The notes under the pieces are model-generated. The model did no database searches. It was given only the letters and a program-made list of their open reading frames with translations, and was not told where the DNA came from. Below, in pieces: positions 52,192 through 63,386 of a stretch of DNA of 64,000 nucleotides. The DNA lies in assembly GCF_024807845.1 (NCBI RefSeq), contig NZ_JANUEQ010000001.1, forward strand, positions 1,048,900-1,112,899. The letters run 5' to 3'. Made by a program: the position numbers and the translations under genes. How positions within the stretch are numbered: position 1 is the stretch's first letter; each line of letters starts with the position of its first letter. Source of the DNA: Klebsiella sp. BIGb0407 (GTDB lineage Bacteria > Pseudomonadota > Gammaproteobacteria > Enterobacterales > Enterobacteriaceae).

Positions 52192-54033
52192 TCATTTAAA
52201 ATTATTAAATATTTTAGACCCTACAATATTAGAACCAAATTTAGACAAATGACCATGATCAGTGTAAATAGATTGTCCATCTTTTACTGTAAAACAGTTT
52301 TCTGCATCACACAATGATTCAGAAATATCTAAAAAATGATAATTTAGGTTTGAAACATTCGCATCTAAAATATTCCCCATTGGATTATTTTTTCTAGCCT
52401 CTTTTATATCAATAATACTTTCGCCAGAGAGAAATTTTTCGGCCATAGCTTTAAATGGAATGACATCTGCACCTTGATCATTACCAATAACATAGACTGC
52501 ACTTCCATTCTGATTAATTATACTTATAAACTCACCAAGTTGTTCAACAATAGTATCTTCATTGATTATAGTTTTTTCATTGGAATTTCTATTGAACATT
52601 TTAAAACCAGATCTATTCCAGTTTTGCGATATAATAACAATTTTATTTTTATTATTCTTTATGAACTCTAAAACATCATCGTATCTATTTTCACACAACG
52701 AATTATTCTCGTTATAAAAATCACGAGTGGAATAACAACCATTGACTGCAAAGCTGACAACTTTAAAACCATTTGTTTTAAGGAAGGAATAGTAATGCCT
52801 AGCAAAACTATCTCCTATTAAAATAAAATCAAAATCTTTTTTGTTTGAATTTATATAGACAGGTTCTGAACCTTTTCCATAAAGTCCCATATGGCCTTCA
52901 TACTGATCTCTAATTTGTCTTTTAGTTAATTTATACTCATCTGGCAAACTATTTAATCCATTAGTCATAGATAACACATAACCAAGAATGAATACGCTAA
53001 TTAAATATAGGAAAGGTTTGAATTTTAAAACATCTGAAAATTTCATTACAGATGAATATCTTTTATTTTCAATTATCTGATAACTTAGAAAACCCATCAA
53101 AACCGAAAGAGGCATTCCGAACAAATACCAATTGTTAATTGAAAAATAAAATCCAAAAATAACTATTGGCCAATGCCACAAATAAATGGAATATGACCAC
53201 TTTCCAATATATTGGAAGAGTATATTATTAGTAATTACACTTTCCTGTTTATTGGCTATAATCATTAAATAAGCGCCAACCACAGGAAATAAAGCAAGAT
53301 ATCCCGGCCATGCTGTATCACTTGATGCTAAAAAATATGAACCTATTATGAGACTAATACCGATAAGCTCATAGTAATTATTCAGCTTTTTAGATGAATG
53401 TAAAGGATAAAGAAAAGCTAATCCACCTATCATCATTTCCCATGCTCTAGTTGGGAGTGAGTAGTAAGCAATAGTAGGCCATTTTATAGTGACTATTATA
53501 CTTATAACTAAACTTATAACCGTTCCAATAAAAACGAATATTTTCAAATTAGATAAAGAAACAAACCGCTTCAATATGATAAGAGCTATTGGATAGAAAA
53601 TATAAAATTGCCATTCAACAGAAAGTGACCAAGTATGAAGTAACCACTTTTCATGTGAAGTAACATCAAAATATCCAGATTCCCTAAGATAAATGAAGTT
53701 AGAAAAAAATCCCAAACTCCCATTAACGTGTCTATGAATATCTATTTGGTCTAAGACATTAATGAAAAAATAGGAAAACAAGAGCAAAAAGACACATACA
53801 ACCGCAAGGGCTGGGATAATTCTATTTGCACGATCACTATAAAATTTAATTAAGTTAAACTGATTCGCTTCAATTCCTTTAAATATTATTGCAGTCATTA
53901 AGTAACCTGAAATAACAAAAAAAACATCAACACCAGCAAAGCCACCAGGAATCCAAGTTGGTTTAAAATGAAATAATACTACAGCAATTACAGCTATAGC
54001 TCTTAACCCATTAATGTCATGTCTGAATTTCAT
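52192..54033 (-). CDS. Acyltransferase-3/SGNH O-acetylase (OafA/YrhL type), copy 1
   Basis: A 613-residue membrane protein. Residues about 1-350 are the acyltransferase-3 domain with ten or so helices, starting MKFRHDINGLRAIAVIAVVLFHF with the R-GLR-AV-H signature, and LLHTWSLSVEWQFYIFYPI. Residues about 390-613 are a periplasmic SGNH esterase-like domain: DFILIGDSFARHYYSF (GDS) and IYTDHGHLSKFGS (Asp-x-x-His). Such proteins move acetyl groups across the inner membrane onto O-antigen or other glycans. Strongly AT-rich compared with his and gnd, as usual for laterally acquired O-antigen genes. Confidence 0.9.
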   Translation of the reverse strand: MKFRHDINGLRAIAVIAVVLFHFKPTWIPGGFAGVDVFFVISGYLMTAIIFKGIEANQFNLIKFYSDRANRIIPALAVVCVFLLLFSYFFINVLDQIDIHRHVNGSLGFFSNFIYLRESGYFDVTSHEKWLLHTWSLSVEWQFYIFYPIALIILKRFVSLSNLKIFVFIGTVISLVISIIVTIKWPTIAYYSLPTRAWEMMIGGLAFLYPLHSSKKLNNYYELIGISLIIGSYFLASSDTAWPGYLALFPVVGAYLMIIANKQESVITNNILFQYIGKWSYSIYLWHWPIVIFGFYFSINNWYLFGMPLSVLMGFLSYQIIENKRYSSVMKFSDVLKFKPFLYLISVFILGYVLSMTNGLNSLPDEYKLTKRQIRDQYEGHMGLYGKGSEPVYINSNKKDFDFILIGDSFARHYYSFLKTNGFKVVSFAVNGCYSTRDFYNENNSLCENRYDDVLEFIKNNKNKIVIISQNWNRSGFKMFNRNSNEKTIINEDTIVEQLGEFISIINQNGSAVYVIGNDQGADVIPFKAMAEKFLSGESIIDIKEARKNNPMGNILDANVSNLNYHFLDISESLCDAENCFTVKDGQSIYTDHGHLSKFGSNIVGSKIFNNFK

Positions 54034-54508
54034 ATTTTCTCATTAGAGTTATAAATATCTAATAGCCTGAAGGGTTAGATTGATTCAATATAAATTGTGT
54101 AAGCATGCAAAATTTCATCTCACTCACAACATTTCAATATCATATTTCTACGTAATTCAATATAACAAATCTGATAATAGTATTTGTCCAGCAAGCGATA
54201 ATAGTAACTCTTTGGTGCTTCATAAGAGTACTATCAAAAGAATACTACATGATTAACCAAGTCATTTTTTATGACTGGATATAATTACAAACAGAATAAA
54301 TTCATTAGATAATAGGCAGCACTGAAATCTTGCCATTTAGTATTTTGAATCTAAAAAATCTCACTAGACATCAAAATAATCTTTTAGGGCAATGCTACTA
54401 TCTTGAATTTATTATTTGTGAACTAATCAACATTATGGCTATCTATCTTTATGATATATTAAAATTCTTTGACTCCTAAAATACCATAATAATAAATTAC
54501 ATATCATC
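54034..54508. other. AT-rich gap between the two acyltransferase genes
   Basis: 475 bp with no ORF that I can support; it should hold the promoter of the downstream acyltransferase, as the distance argues against one tight operon. Confidence 0.45.
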
Positions 54509-56440
54509 TTAATTGATTTTTTCCTGTAACTCTTTAAATTTTGTAGTTTTCTCAAAATATTTTGCTGATGACTTAGAACCCAATATACTCAAATGATCAC
54601 CATCAATACTGTATGGATAACCTCGTTCAGTTAAATGATCGTTTGAATAAAGTTCATTTTCATTTAGGAAAATTACATTTTTGTATTTTTTTGAAATAAT
54701 CTCAACTAATGAATTAGATTGTTTTCTAGAAGAGTCATAATCATCATTAATATAGTTAGATATATTAAAAGTCTTACTATTCCAAATGGAATTTTTATAT
54801 AGATTGCCAATATTCCTACTAAAAGAATATGGAGAAGCCATAATTATTACTGGAATGTTAAGCTTATTTGCCTCAGCTAATAAAAAATCAAAACTGTTCA
54901 TCTGATTCTTTTTGTTTACACTATCCCACATACCAGAAAAAATCAAATAATCGTACTTTTGCATATTTTCAGATAAATAGCCTCTGTTAAATTTACATTG
55001 TTCATATGCTGGTGATGATTTTCTACCTGTGAATTCATCATCTAATGCTGGGTAACACCAATTTGTTGTAACAGAATGAATCTGTGTCTCTAATTTTTTC
55101 CCAATAATATCCCAAAATGGAATGTTATGACCTGCAAACGAATCACCAAAAAGTAAAGCTTTATGTTTGAAATCCTTAGACTTACCAACATAACAATTAA
55201 GACCATTCTCTCCTACAGTAAGAGACCTAATCGTATCTATACTATAGAAACACCAACCGTTACTTGGTAATGGCATAGCGATATCCTTACTCTTAATATA
55301 ATAATCTTGATTAGCCCTCCCAGGAAAACCATTAGTCAATATAATTAATGTAAAAACCAATGTTAATGAGATTGTGGTCATCATCAAAATAGCACAACTC
55401 TTTCGTGATGAGATATTTGTCAAATAACTACGAGTTGGTGTTTCAACAAAGCGATAACTCACCCAGCCTATAACAATAGAACTAGCAATCCCAGCCCCCA
55501 GAATAAAGCTATTGTTTTCCATACTGAAGTACAGTATAAAAAATATAATGGGCCAGTGCCATAAATAAATCGAATATGATGAACTACCAATAAATTGAAG
55601 TACATTAGGTTTTGTAAATATCGAGTTAACTCTATTCGATACTAAAATAAGCATAGAACCAAAAACCGGTAATGCAGCATTAATACCAGGCCATACGGTG
55701 GTAGAATCAAATATAATAAGACTTATTATAATAAGAGAAAATCCAGTAACCTCAATTAATTTTTTGAATATTTCGCTAATGATAATATTGCTAAAGTAAG
55801 CATAAACTAATCCACCAGCAAGCATCTCCCAGGCTCTAGTTGGAATTGTATAAAATGCCACCGTTGGTTTATACTGACTGATCTTATAAGAAAGAATCAA
55901 TGATATAATGAAGCCTAATAAAATAACTAAATTAAGAATGCTTCTATCTTTTTTTATTTTACTTATACATAAGAGAACAATTGGAAGAATTATGTAGAAT
56001 TGCCACTCTACCGATAGAGACCAAGTATGAAGGAGGATGTTATCATGAGCAGCAGGAGAAAAATACCCTCCAGATTCCTTCCAATAAAAGATATTTGATA
56101 AAAAAGTAATACTTGAAACTGCATGCTTGCCGTAAATTGTGTATTCTTCAGGGATTATTAAAAACCATCCTATTAAAGCCATTGTTAGCGTTAGCAACAA
56201 TAAAGCCGGTATAATTCTAATTCCTCGAGCTAAATAAAATTTCCATATTGATAACTTTCCTTTGATAATACCGTCAGTAATAATTTTAGTCATCAAGTAA
56301 CCAGATATTACAAAAAAAATGTCCACACCAATGAAGCCAGCGGAAAAGCCAACAATTTGAAAATGATAAAGGACAACTAAAAGTACGGCATAAGCTCTAA
56401 GCCCATTGATATCATAACGAAACCGATTTGTATTCAGCAT
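54509..56440 (-). CDS. Acyltransferase-3/SGNH O-acetylase (OafA/YrhL type), copy 2
   Basis: A 643-residue paralogue of the neighbouring gene. ATG at 56440 has AAGG 7 bases upstream; the frame runs 17 codons further. N-terminal FRYDINGLRAYAVLLVVLYHFQIVGFSAGFIGVDIFFVISGYL and LLHTWSLSVEWQFYIILPIV mark acyltransferase-3; the C-terminal SGNH domain has ALLFGDSFAGHNIPFW and SIDGDHLSILGS. Probable O-acetylation at a different position or sugar than copy 1. AT-rich like its neighbour. Confidence 0.9.
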   Translation of the reverse strand: MLNTNRFRYDINGLRAYAVLLVVLYHFQIVGFSAGFIGVDIFFVISGYLMTKIITDGIIKGKLSIWKFYLARGIRIIPALLLLTLTMALIGWFLIIPEEYTIYGKHAVSSITFLSNIFYWKESGGYFSPAAHDNILLHTWSLSVEWQFYIILPIVLLCISKIKKDRSILNLVILLGFIISLILSYKISQYKPTVAFYTIPTRAWEMLAGGLVYAYFSNIIISEIFKKLIEVTGFSLIIISLIIFDSTTVWPGINAALPVFGSMLILVSNRVNSIFTKPNVLQFIGSSSYSIYLWHWPIIFFILYFSMENNSFILGAGIASSIVIGWVSYRFVETPTRSYLTNISSRKSCAILMMTTISLTLVFTLIILTNGFPGRANQDYYIKSKDIAMPLPSNGWCFYSIDTIRSLTVGENGLNCYVGKSKDFKHKALLFGDSFAGHNIPFWDIIGKKLETQIHSVTTNWCYPALDDEFTGRKSSPAYEQCKFNRGYLSENMQKYDYLIFSGMWDSVNKKNQMNSFDFLLAEANKLNIPVIIMASPYSFSRNIGNLYKNSIWNSKTFNISNYINDDYDSSRKQSNSLVEIISKKYKNVIFLNENELYSNDHLTERGYPYSIDGDHLSILGSKSSAKYFEKTTKFKELQEKIN

Positions 56441-56767
56441 TTTCAACCTTGCATGATGTTTTATAATAAACTTTGTTGTTTTAGTAATCAATTCTATTTT
56501 AATAGATAAAACTTACGGAACACTATAGAACGCCTAACCGTGTACTAGTTATTTTATATAAGACATTTGAGTTCTGCCTTAATAAGGTTAGTTTAATATT
56601 TGCAACATACCCCCTGGGAAAAATAAATTGTCTGTCGACAATAAATTTATTGATTAGAATCTTATATGATACGAATATCACTCCTCTAAACCAACACTGA
56701 TGTTAACATGATCAATTGTTTTTTTATCTGATTGTATATTTCTGGCATAAAAAAAGCAGAAAATAAA

Positions 56768-56796
56768 CAAAAAGCCTAGATAGCTAGGCTTTAAAA
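56768..56796. terminator. Terminator downstream of ugd
   Basis: A hairpin AAAAGCCTAG / CTAGGCTTTA with a short ATAG loop, with A/T runs on both sides, 35 bp beyond the ugd stop. The remaining 56441-56767 gap shows no gene. Confidence 0.75.
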
Positions 56797-56830
56797 AGAA
56801 TGACGAAAATATGCTTATATTTAATCGAAG

Positions 56831-57997
56831 TTAATCATTTCCGAATAGATCGCGAGTATAAACCTTATCAGCCACATCTAATAACTCTTCAGCCATACGA
56901 TTCGAGATAATGACATCTGACTCTTGTTTAAATACATCCAAATCACGAACAACTCTGGAGTGGAAAAACTCATCTTCTTTCATCACTGGTTCATAAATAA
57001 TAACCTGAACCCCTTTGGCTTTAATGCGCTTCATAATGCCCTGAATCGATGAAGCACGGAAGTTATCAGAGTCCGTTTTCATAATTAAACGATAAACGCC
57101 CACCACTTTAGGCTGACGCGACAAAATCGAGTCGGCAATAAAGTCTTTACGGGTACGGTTGGCATCAACAATAGCCGAAATCAGGTTATTGGGTACCGAC
57201 TGGTAGTTAGCCAGCAGCTGCTTGGTGTCTTTCGGTAAGCAGTAGCCGCCATAGCCAAAGGAAGGGTTGTTATAGTGAGTTCCAATCCGAGGATCGAGAC
57301 TAACCCCTTCAATAATCTGCTTACTATTCAGCCCCAGGCTTTCCGCATAGCTATCCAGCTCGTTAAAATAGGCAACGCGCATTGCCAGATAGGTATTAGC
57401 AAACAGTTTAATGGCTTCTGCTTCGGTTGAGTCAGTAAACAGAACATTGATATTCTGCTTAATAGCCCCTTCCTGTAACAGCGCGGCAAAACGCTCGGCA
57501 CGCTCTGATCGCTCACCAATCACGATACGGGAAGGATGCAGGTTATCGTACAATGCCCGGCCTTCACGCAGAAACTCTGGCGAGAAGAACAGGTTATCGG
57601 TACCCAATTTTTCTTTCATACTCTGGGTGAAACCAACCGGGATAGTTGACTTAATCACCATCACCGCGGTTGGGTTAATAGCCATCACATCTTTAATCAC
57701 CGACTCAACGCTATTGGTATTAAAGTAGTTGGTCTTAGGGTCGTAGTCCGTCGGGGTGGCGATAATCACATAATCCGCACCAATATAGGCATCTTCTTTA
57801 TCTGTGGTTGCCCGAAAGTTAAGCGGTTTATTGGCCAGATAAGACTCAAGCTCTTTATCCGCAATAGGCGAACGCTTATTATTCAGCAATTCGACTTTAG
57901 CCGGGACAATATCTAACGCAACCACTTCGTGATTCTGAGCAATCAGAATACCGTTTGACAGACCTACGTAGCCGGTACCGGCAATAGCAATTTTCAT
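56831..57997 (-). CDS. ugd: UDP-glucose 6-dehydrogenase Ugd
   Basis: A 388-residue enzyme, same length as E. coli Ugd. [30 protein letters not shown] is the NAD-binding domain; [11 protein letters not shown] and [25 protein letters not shown] follow, and the catalytic Cys is in [20 protein letters not shown] near residue 253. It oxidises UDP-Glc to UDP-GlcA for capsule, colanic acid, O-antigen and L-Ara4N synthesis. Met at 57997 is preferred over an in-frame GTG at 58006. Neither has a strong ribosome site. Confidence 0.96.
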   Translation of the reverse strand: MKIAIAGTGYVGLSNGILIAQNHEVVALDIVPAKVELLNNKRSPIADKELESYLANKPLNFRATTDKEDAYIGADYVIIATPTDYDPKTNYFNTNSVESVIKDVMAINPTAVMVIKSTIPVGFTQSMKEKLGTDNLFFSPEFLREGRALYDNLHPSRIVIGERSERAERFAALLQEGAIKQNINVLFTDSTEAEAIKLFANTYLAMRVAYFNELDSYAESLGLNSKQIIEGVSLDPRIGTHYNNPSFGYGGYCLPKDTKQLLANYQSVPNNLISAIVDANRTRKDFIADSILSRQPKVVGVYRLIMKTDSDNFRASSIQGIMKRIKAKGVQVIIYEPVMKEDEFFHSRVVRDLDVFKQESDVIISNRMAEELLDVADKVYTRDLFGND

Positions 57998-58180
57998 TCT
58001 GTTCACTTATAAAATTAGGGGGATAGATAACATAAAGCTAACATCAATAATAACAATGACGATATTTAACGCCAGTTATTACTATATTTCAAGATGAGTA
58101 GCCTGAGAATGATATAGAAATGAATAACCATCACTGAGAAATATGAGATAGTAGATGATAATGTTATTTATTTCGATACG

Positions 58181-58205
58181 AAAAAATAGCCCGGCAAAGC
58201 CGGGC
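58181..58205 (-). terminator. Rho-independent terminator of gnd
   Basis: GCCCGGC / GCCGGGC with an AAA loop; on the minus strand TATTTTTT follows. It begins 24 bp after the gnd stop. Confidence 0.88.
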
Positions 58206-58228
58206 CTTATTGCAGCAAAATACTACTT

Positions 58229-59641
58229 CTAGTCTTGCAGCCACTCGGTGTGGAACACACCTTCTTTATCAGTACGCTTGTAAGTATGCGCCCCGAAGTA
58301 GTCACGCTGCGCCTGGATCAGGTTAGCAGGCAGGACCGCAGCACGGTAGCTGTCGTAGTAAGTGATTGCGGCAGCGAAGGTCGGTACCGGGATACCGTTC
58401 TGTACAGCGTAAGCCACAACGTCACGCAGCGCCTGCTGGTACTCATCAGCTATATTCTTAAAGTACGGTGCCAGCAGCAGGTTAGCAATCGCCGGGTTCT
58501 GCGCATAGGCATCGGTGATTTTCTGCAGGAACTGGGCACGAATAATGCAACCCTCGCGGAAAATCTTCGCGATTTCACCGTAGTTCAGATCCCAGTTGTG
58601 CTCTTCAGACGCAGCGCGCAGCTGAGAGAAGCCCTGTGCGTAAGAAACGATTTTACCCAGGTAAAGGGCGCGACGTACTTTCTCGCCGAACTCAGCTTTA
58701 TCGCCTTCAACGGCTTTAACCTGTGGACCGCTCAGCACTTTAGAAGCAGCAACGCGCTGATCTTTCAGCGAGGAGATATAACGGGCAAAGACGGATTCGG
58801 TGATCAGTGACAGCGGCTCACCTAAGTCCAGTGAACTCTGGCTGGTCCATTTACCGGTGCCTTTGTTCGCGGCTTCATCCAGAATCACATCAACCAGGTA
58901 GGTGCCGTCTTCATCTTTTTTGGTGAAGATATCTTTGGTGATGTCGATCAGGTAGCTGCTCAGCTCGCCCTGGTTCCACTCGGTAAAGGTGGTTGCCAGC
59001 TCTTCATTGGACAGACCCAGACCGTGTTTCAGCAGGGAGTAAGCTTCTGCGATCAGCTGCATATCGCCATACTCGATACCGTTATGCACCATCTTCACAT
59101 AGTGACCCGCGCCGTCCGGACCAATATAGGTCACGCATGGCTCACCGTCTTCAGCAACAGCAGCAATCTTGGTCAGGATCGGGGCAACCAGCTCATAGGC
59201 GTGTTTCTGTCCACCCGGCATGATTGAAGGCCCTTTTAATGCGCCCTCTTCACCACCGGAAACACCTGTACCGATAAAGTTAAAGCCTTCAGCAGACAGT
59301 TCACGGTTACGACGAATGGTGTCCTGGAAGAAGGTGTTACCGCCATCAATAATGATGTCGCCTTTTTCAAGGAAAGGTTTCAGGGAATCAATCGCGCTGT
59401 CAGTACCTGCGCCCGCTTTCACCATCAACAGGATACGGCGTGGGGTTTCCAGAGACTCAACAAACTCTTTAACCGTATAGTAAGGAACCAGTTTTTTACC
59501 CGGGTTCTCGGCAACGACTTCTTCGGTCTTATCGCTGGAGCGGTTAAAAATAGACACAGTATAACCGCGGCTTTCGATATTCAGCGCCAGATTGCGCCCC
59601 ATTACAGCCATTCCGACAACGCCGATTTGTTGCTTGGACAT
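58229..59641 (-). CDS. gnd: 6-phosphogluconate dehydrogenase Gnd
   Basis: A 470-residue NADP-dependent enzyme of the pentose phosphate pathway (E. coli 468). [30 protein letters not shown] is the NADP domain; [21 protein letters not shown] and [17 protein letters not shown] hold substrate-binding and catalytic Lys/Glu; the C-terminal helical domain ends with [15 protein letters not shown]. Ribosome site AGGAG before the ATG. gnd is the usual border of O-antigen clusters and often recombines with them. Confidence 0.97.
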   Translation of the reverse strand: MSKQQIGVVGMAVMGRNLALNIESRGYTVSIFNRSSDKTEEVVAENPGKKLVPYYTVKEFVESLETPRRILLMVKAGAGTDSAIDSLKPFLEKGDIIIDGGNTFFQDTIRRNRELSAEGFNFIGTGVSGGEEGALKGPSIMPGGQKHAYELVAPILTKIAAVAEDGEPCVTYIGPDGAGHYVKMVHNGIEYGDMQLIAEAYSLLKHGLGLSNEELATTFTEWNQGELSSYLIDITKDIFTKKDEDGTYLVDVILDEAANKGTGKWTSQSSLDLGEPLSLITESVFARYISSLKDQRVAASKVLSGPQVKAVEGDKAEFGEKVRRALYLGKIVSYAQGFSQLRAASEEHNWDLNYGEIAKIFREGCIIRAQFLQKITDAYAQNPAIANLLLAPYFKNIADEYQQALRDVVAYAVQNGIPVPTFAAAITYYDSYRAAVLPANLIQAQRDYFGAHTYKRTDKEGVFHTEWLQD

Positions 59642-59937
59642 TCTTTACTCCTGTCTGGTGATATCAATAGTTCTTATATTGAACTCACAAAAAATGTGAT
59701 CCGTGTGGCAATAAAGATATCAAATGAAATATATGTCATGGTTCGTAAGAACTCCTGTATTTTAACTTTCATTAAAAGAAAACATGTACAATTCAAACCG
59801 TAATCTTATACGATAAAATAGAGCCATTTATTTATAATAGAAGTTCAAATTCATAAATTAACATTCAGAACAATTTGCACAGTATACAATCATTAAAATT
59901 AATTTTGACAGATTTTTTTAGAATGCTTAATATGAAA

Positions 59938-61056
59938 TTAATTTTTATCGTTGAGACAATCCTTCACAGCAAGAAGATATTTATCAATAATGATTTTTTC
60001 ATTGAATTCACGTGCCATTTTATTACGACTCGCCAGTCCCATCTCTAAACGCTCTTCATGGGACATCTGAATAATCAATTCCATAGCTGATACCAAACTT
60101 TCCGTCGAACGAGGCTGACACAAAAAACCGTTAACACCATGATCTACTGTTTCCCTACATCCTACATTATCAGTCGTCACTATCGGTTTGCCCATAGCGC
60201 CAGATTCAAGTAAAGACTTAGGAACCCCCTCACGATAATAAGAAGGCAATACCATGCAATCAACTTGAGCAATCTCTTGCTCTACGGTATCCGAAATGCC
60301 TAAATAGGTTACTATCCCCTCAGATACCCACGATTGCATTTCAGCTTCGGAAACAGCAGATGGATTGTTTACTCCCAAAAATCCAAGCAGTCGAAACTCA
60401 ACCGACTGGTTATATTTTTGTTTTAATACTCTTGCAGCCTCAATATAGTGTCCGATACCTTTTTCATATAACATTCTAGCTATCAATAAAAATCGCACAA
60501 CATTATCATTCGGAGCTGGACAAACTGTGAATCGAGTTAAATCAACCCCCGACCCTGGTAACCTATCAGTTATTTCTTTTCTAGTGTAACCACAGCTTAA
60601 AAAAATATTCCTGTCATCTTCATTTTGGAAAAAAATCTTAGTAGCATTTTTTTGGCTTATTTTATAAAGTAGCCTAGCTATTTTGGAAGAAATATTTTCC
60701 TCTATGAATAAAGTACCTAGACCTGCAATATTATTAATCGATTGTATTTTCAAATATGAAGCCGCTAGGGTGCCATAGATATTATTTTTGGGGGTAAAGT
60801 TAAGTATACATTGAATATGGTATTTCTTTAATATCTTATAAAAATTTATTATGGTTTTGACATCTTTAAAAGGATTAGTCCCTCCCTGATCAATATTTAT
60901 ATCTATGAATGTACACCCTAGTTTCTCTAACCGTTCTGAATACTCATCCATAGGTGAGATAGCCAGTACTTCATATCCATCATCGATAAGGCTTTTAATC
61001 GTATTCTGTCTAAAATTATAGAGATACCAACTGGTATTTGCAGTAATGGCAATCAT
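59938..61056 (-). CDS. Family 4 glycosyltransferase
   Basis: A 372-residue GT-B enzyme. N-terminal domain MIAITANTSWYLYNFRQNTIKSLIDDGYEVLAISP; the donor-binding half has VRFLLIARMLYEKGIGHYIEAA and the EX7E motif in REGVPKSLLESGAMGKPIVTTDNVGCRE. Similar enzymes (PglA-like group) add GalNAc or other hexoses to undecaprenyl-linked sugars. First gene of the O-antigen cluster on the gnd side. Donor and acceptor unknown. Confidence 0.88.
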   Translation of the reverse strand: MIAITANTSWYLYNFRQNTIKSLIDDGYEVLAISPMDEYSERLEKLGCTFIDINIDQGGTNPFKDVKTIINFYKILKKYHIQCILNFTPKNNIYGTLAASYLKIQSINNIAGLGTLFIEENISSKIARLLYKISQKNATKIFFQNEDDRNIFLSCGYTRKEITDRLPGSGVDLTRFTVCPAPNDNVVRFLLIARMLYEKGIGHYIEAARVLKQKYNQSVEFRLLGFLGVNNPSAVSEAEMQSWVSEGIVTYLGISDTVEQEIAQVDCMVLPSYYREGVPKSLLESGAMGKPIVTTDNVGCRETVDHGVNGFLCQPRSTESLVSAMELIIQMSHEERLEMGLASRNKMAREFNEKIIIDKYLLAVKDCLNDKN

Positions 61057-61372
61057 TAAAAAAACCTATTTATTGTAGTGTACGGAATTTTATTTAATAA
61101 GCAGAAATATAATTCATGAAAAGCAATATAAACACTTACTATGTATCCTTGCCTAGGAATTTTTTCCAAGTCCTTTTCCTAGGATAAAAGACTTTACTTA
61201 AACATCTATCAGCATAAAGTATAATCATTTTATATTACAATTAGTTGATTATTAGCGTTAGACCAGAATAACATAGTTTCTAGAAACTCAACAATCATGA
61301 AAACCTTTGCTAGTTATCGAATCGAATACATACAAGTTAAAATACTACAGATTAAATCATAAACATCAATAT
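61057..61372. other. AT-rich gap in the glycosyltransferase cluster
   Basis: 316 bp without a supportable gene. An 8-bp inverted repeat CCTAGGAA / TTCCTAGG lies at 61152-61183 and might act as a weak terminator for the genes to the right. Confidence 0.4.
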
Positions 61373-62263
61373 TTAATAATTATATTCTCTCCATAAATTT
61401 CCTAACATTAAATCTGCATGCTTCGATGATATAGGCTCCCAACCACTACCATGGCAAAAGGTCATTTCACCAAAATAAATATGTCCGTCTATACTATACA
61501 TATCAACCCTTACATATGAAAAACCATCAGATAACGTCTTGGCGAGATTAATTAACTTCTTAATATTCTGTGGAAAACAATAATTAGCATCAACCTTTTT
61601 ATATTTTGGCTGAATATTAAAACTCTCGACCTCTAGACTTTCATTATATATAGATCGTTTATGGTCACTAAATCTATCAGTGTCAACTTGAATGAAAATA
61701 TTTCGCTTTTCATTTATATCGTTGAAAATATGAATTTTATAGTCAGAAGGATAGCTTCCATCTTGATGTTTCATTAACCTCTCGATTATAATGCATGGCT
61801 TTTCTATATCATAAAACTCCTCATCAATTGCCTTGCCTATCTTTATTTTTAAATAAGAGTTAAATTGGATGCAGATTTTTTCTAAATCAAGTTTTGATTT
61901 ATCTTCAACAATCAATACGTTTTCGCCACCACCACCATTACTAGTTTTAATTACAAATGAATTTGGATATTCGTTGAAATCATCAACTTTTAGAAAATTT
62001 TTTTTATCTATAATAGGAATCAAAAACTCATTGCCTATAGTTCTAGCCACATACTCTCTGACTACATATTTATCCACAAATGTGGAATATTTTATTGATT
62101 CATTATCAAATTTTCTTGCGATAATTTTTTCAGAAAATGTTTTTGGTGACTTGAGATTAAGAAAATATCCATGTACTATGTAAAATCTAATCCGGGTATA
62201 ATTTTTTTTTCCTAAGATAAACCGAAGAGAATCTCTGATACAAGCTTTCAGTTTTTTATTCAT
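61373..62263 (-). CDS. TupA-like ATP-grasp protein of polysaccharide clusters
   Basis: A 296-residue protein. ATG at 62263 has GAGGGG about 7 bases upstream and overlaps the previous gene by 8 bp. SPKTFSEKIIARKFD, FVDKYVVREYVARTIG and FVIKTSNGGGGENVLIVEDKS are the recurring TupA-like ATP-grasp blocks; YVRVDMYSIDGHIYFGEMTFCHGSGWEPI closes the metal and ATP site. Such proteins occur in capsule and O-antigen clusters and are often listed as glycosyltransferases; their reaction (possibly amide or ester linkage of an amino acid) is not settled here. Confidence 0.82.
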   Translation of the reverse strand: MNKKLKACIRDSLRFILGKKNYTRIRFYIVHGYFLNLKSPKTFSEKIIARKFDNESIKYSTFVDKYVVREYVARTIGNEFLIPIIDKKNFLKVDDFNEYPNSFVIKTSNGGGGENVLIVEDKSKLDLEKICIQFNSYLKIKIGKAIDEEFYDIEKPCIIIERLMKHQDGSYPSDYKIHIFNDINEKRNIFIQVDTDRFSDHKRSIYNESLEVESFNIQPKYKKVDANYCFPQNIKKLINLAKTLSDGFSYVRVDMYSIDGHIYFGEMTFCHGSGWEPISSKHADLMLGNLWREYNY

Positions 62264-63386
62264 AATTGCCCCCCTCAAATAAGGCTTTTTTATAATCATC
62301 AGCAATAACATCAATTAAAACTTTTGAAAGAAACTCATCTTTATTAACTTTAAATAATGAACGTAAAGTAGATGAATTCTCTTTTGCATATATTATTGCG
62401 TTTGAAGCACCAATTATATCGCCAACAGTAAATAATATACCTCGTTCAGCAATGTAAAACTCATTATGTTTTATTTTAACTTTTTTATAATTAGAAGAAA
62501 GGATTTCTTTAGGCCCAGAAATACAGTCAGCGTGAATAGGTATCGCATCACAAAATAAGGCCTCTACTAACGCATTAGGAAAACCTTCAGATTCGGATGT
62601 TGATAAATAAAACCCAAAATGCTTAATATATTTAAATGGATTTGGTGATCTACCGTGAATGAATACATTATTAATAGAATTTTTTTCTATTTTATCTTCG
62701 ATAATATTTCGTAATGGACCATCTCCATACAAATGAAAGTTTATACCACTACAGAGCTTAGCTATTTTTAATATATCAAAGATGCGTTTAGATTGATTCA
62801 ATCTACCTACAATCGCGATATTAGTTATAGCATCATCTGCCTTATCAAAATCATTCTTTTCATTTGCGAGTTCAACTATATTTTTTCCATCATATGGATT
62901 ATAAATAACAGTATAATTCTTTGGTTTCCAACCAAATGTATTTTCAAAATCATCGATCATTTCATATGATTTAAAAATATGAAATGAGCTTCTTTTCAGG
63001 ATAAATGAAAAAATAATTTTATATAACTGTCCCTGTGTCTTTTTTCTTTTAAAGAAACCGCTATAAGCAAAACAGTGCACAGCTTGGAATTTTAAATTCC
63101 ACTTCAATATACTAGCAATTCCACATGCTAAAATTGATTTATTTAAGTGAGCCTGAACTATATCTGTTTTTTTTAATTTTAATAAAGAAAATAAGGTTAG
63201 GAAAAAAGAAAAAAGAGGGTTATGTTTGAAAAAACATTTATAATTTTTAGCCTCGCTTGTATAAAAATTTTTATCACTCATAGTCCATAAATGAGTCGTA
63301 TCACGAATTGAAGGCATTGAAAATAAGCGAGAGACAACTCGTTCAGCTCCTCCTAGTCCTAAATCATTAATTAAAATTATTTTCAT
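62256..63386 (-). CDS. Family 4 glycosyltransferase
   Basis: A 376-residue GT-B enzyme beginning MKIILINDLGLGGAERVVSRLFSMPSI, the common opening of GT4 proteins. The C-terminal half has NIAIVGRLNQSKRIFDILKIAK, FHLYGDGPLRNIIEDKI and the EX7E motif in SESEGFPNALVEALFCDAIPI. Overlaps both neighbours, so it is part of a tight operon. ATG at 63386 or GTG at 63392. Very AT-rich. Confidence 0.88.
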   Translation of the reverse strand: MKIILINDLGLGGAERVVSRLFSMPSIRDTTHLWTMSDKNFYTSEAKNYKCFFKHNPLFSFFLTLFSLLKLKKTDIVQAHLNKSILACGIASILKWNLKFQAVHCFAYSGFFKRKKTQGQLYKIIFSFILKRSSFHIFKSYEMIDDFENTFGWKPKNYTVIYNPYDGKNIVELANEKNDFDKADDAITNIAIVGRLNQSKRIFDILKIAKLCSGINFHLYGDGPLRNIIEDKIEKNSINNVFIHGRSPNPFKYIKHFGFYLSTSESEGFPNALVEALFCDAIPIHADCISGPKEILSSNYKKVKIKHNEFYIAERGILFTVGDIIGASNAIIYAKENSSTLRSLFKVNKDEFLSKVLIDVIADDYKKALFEGGNYE

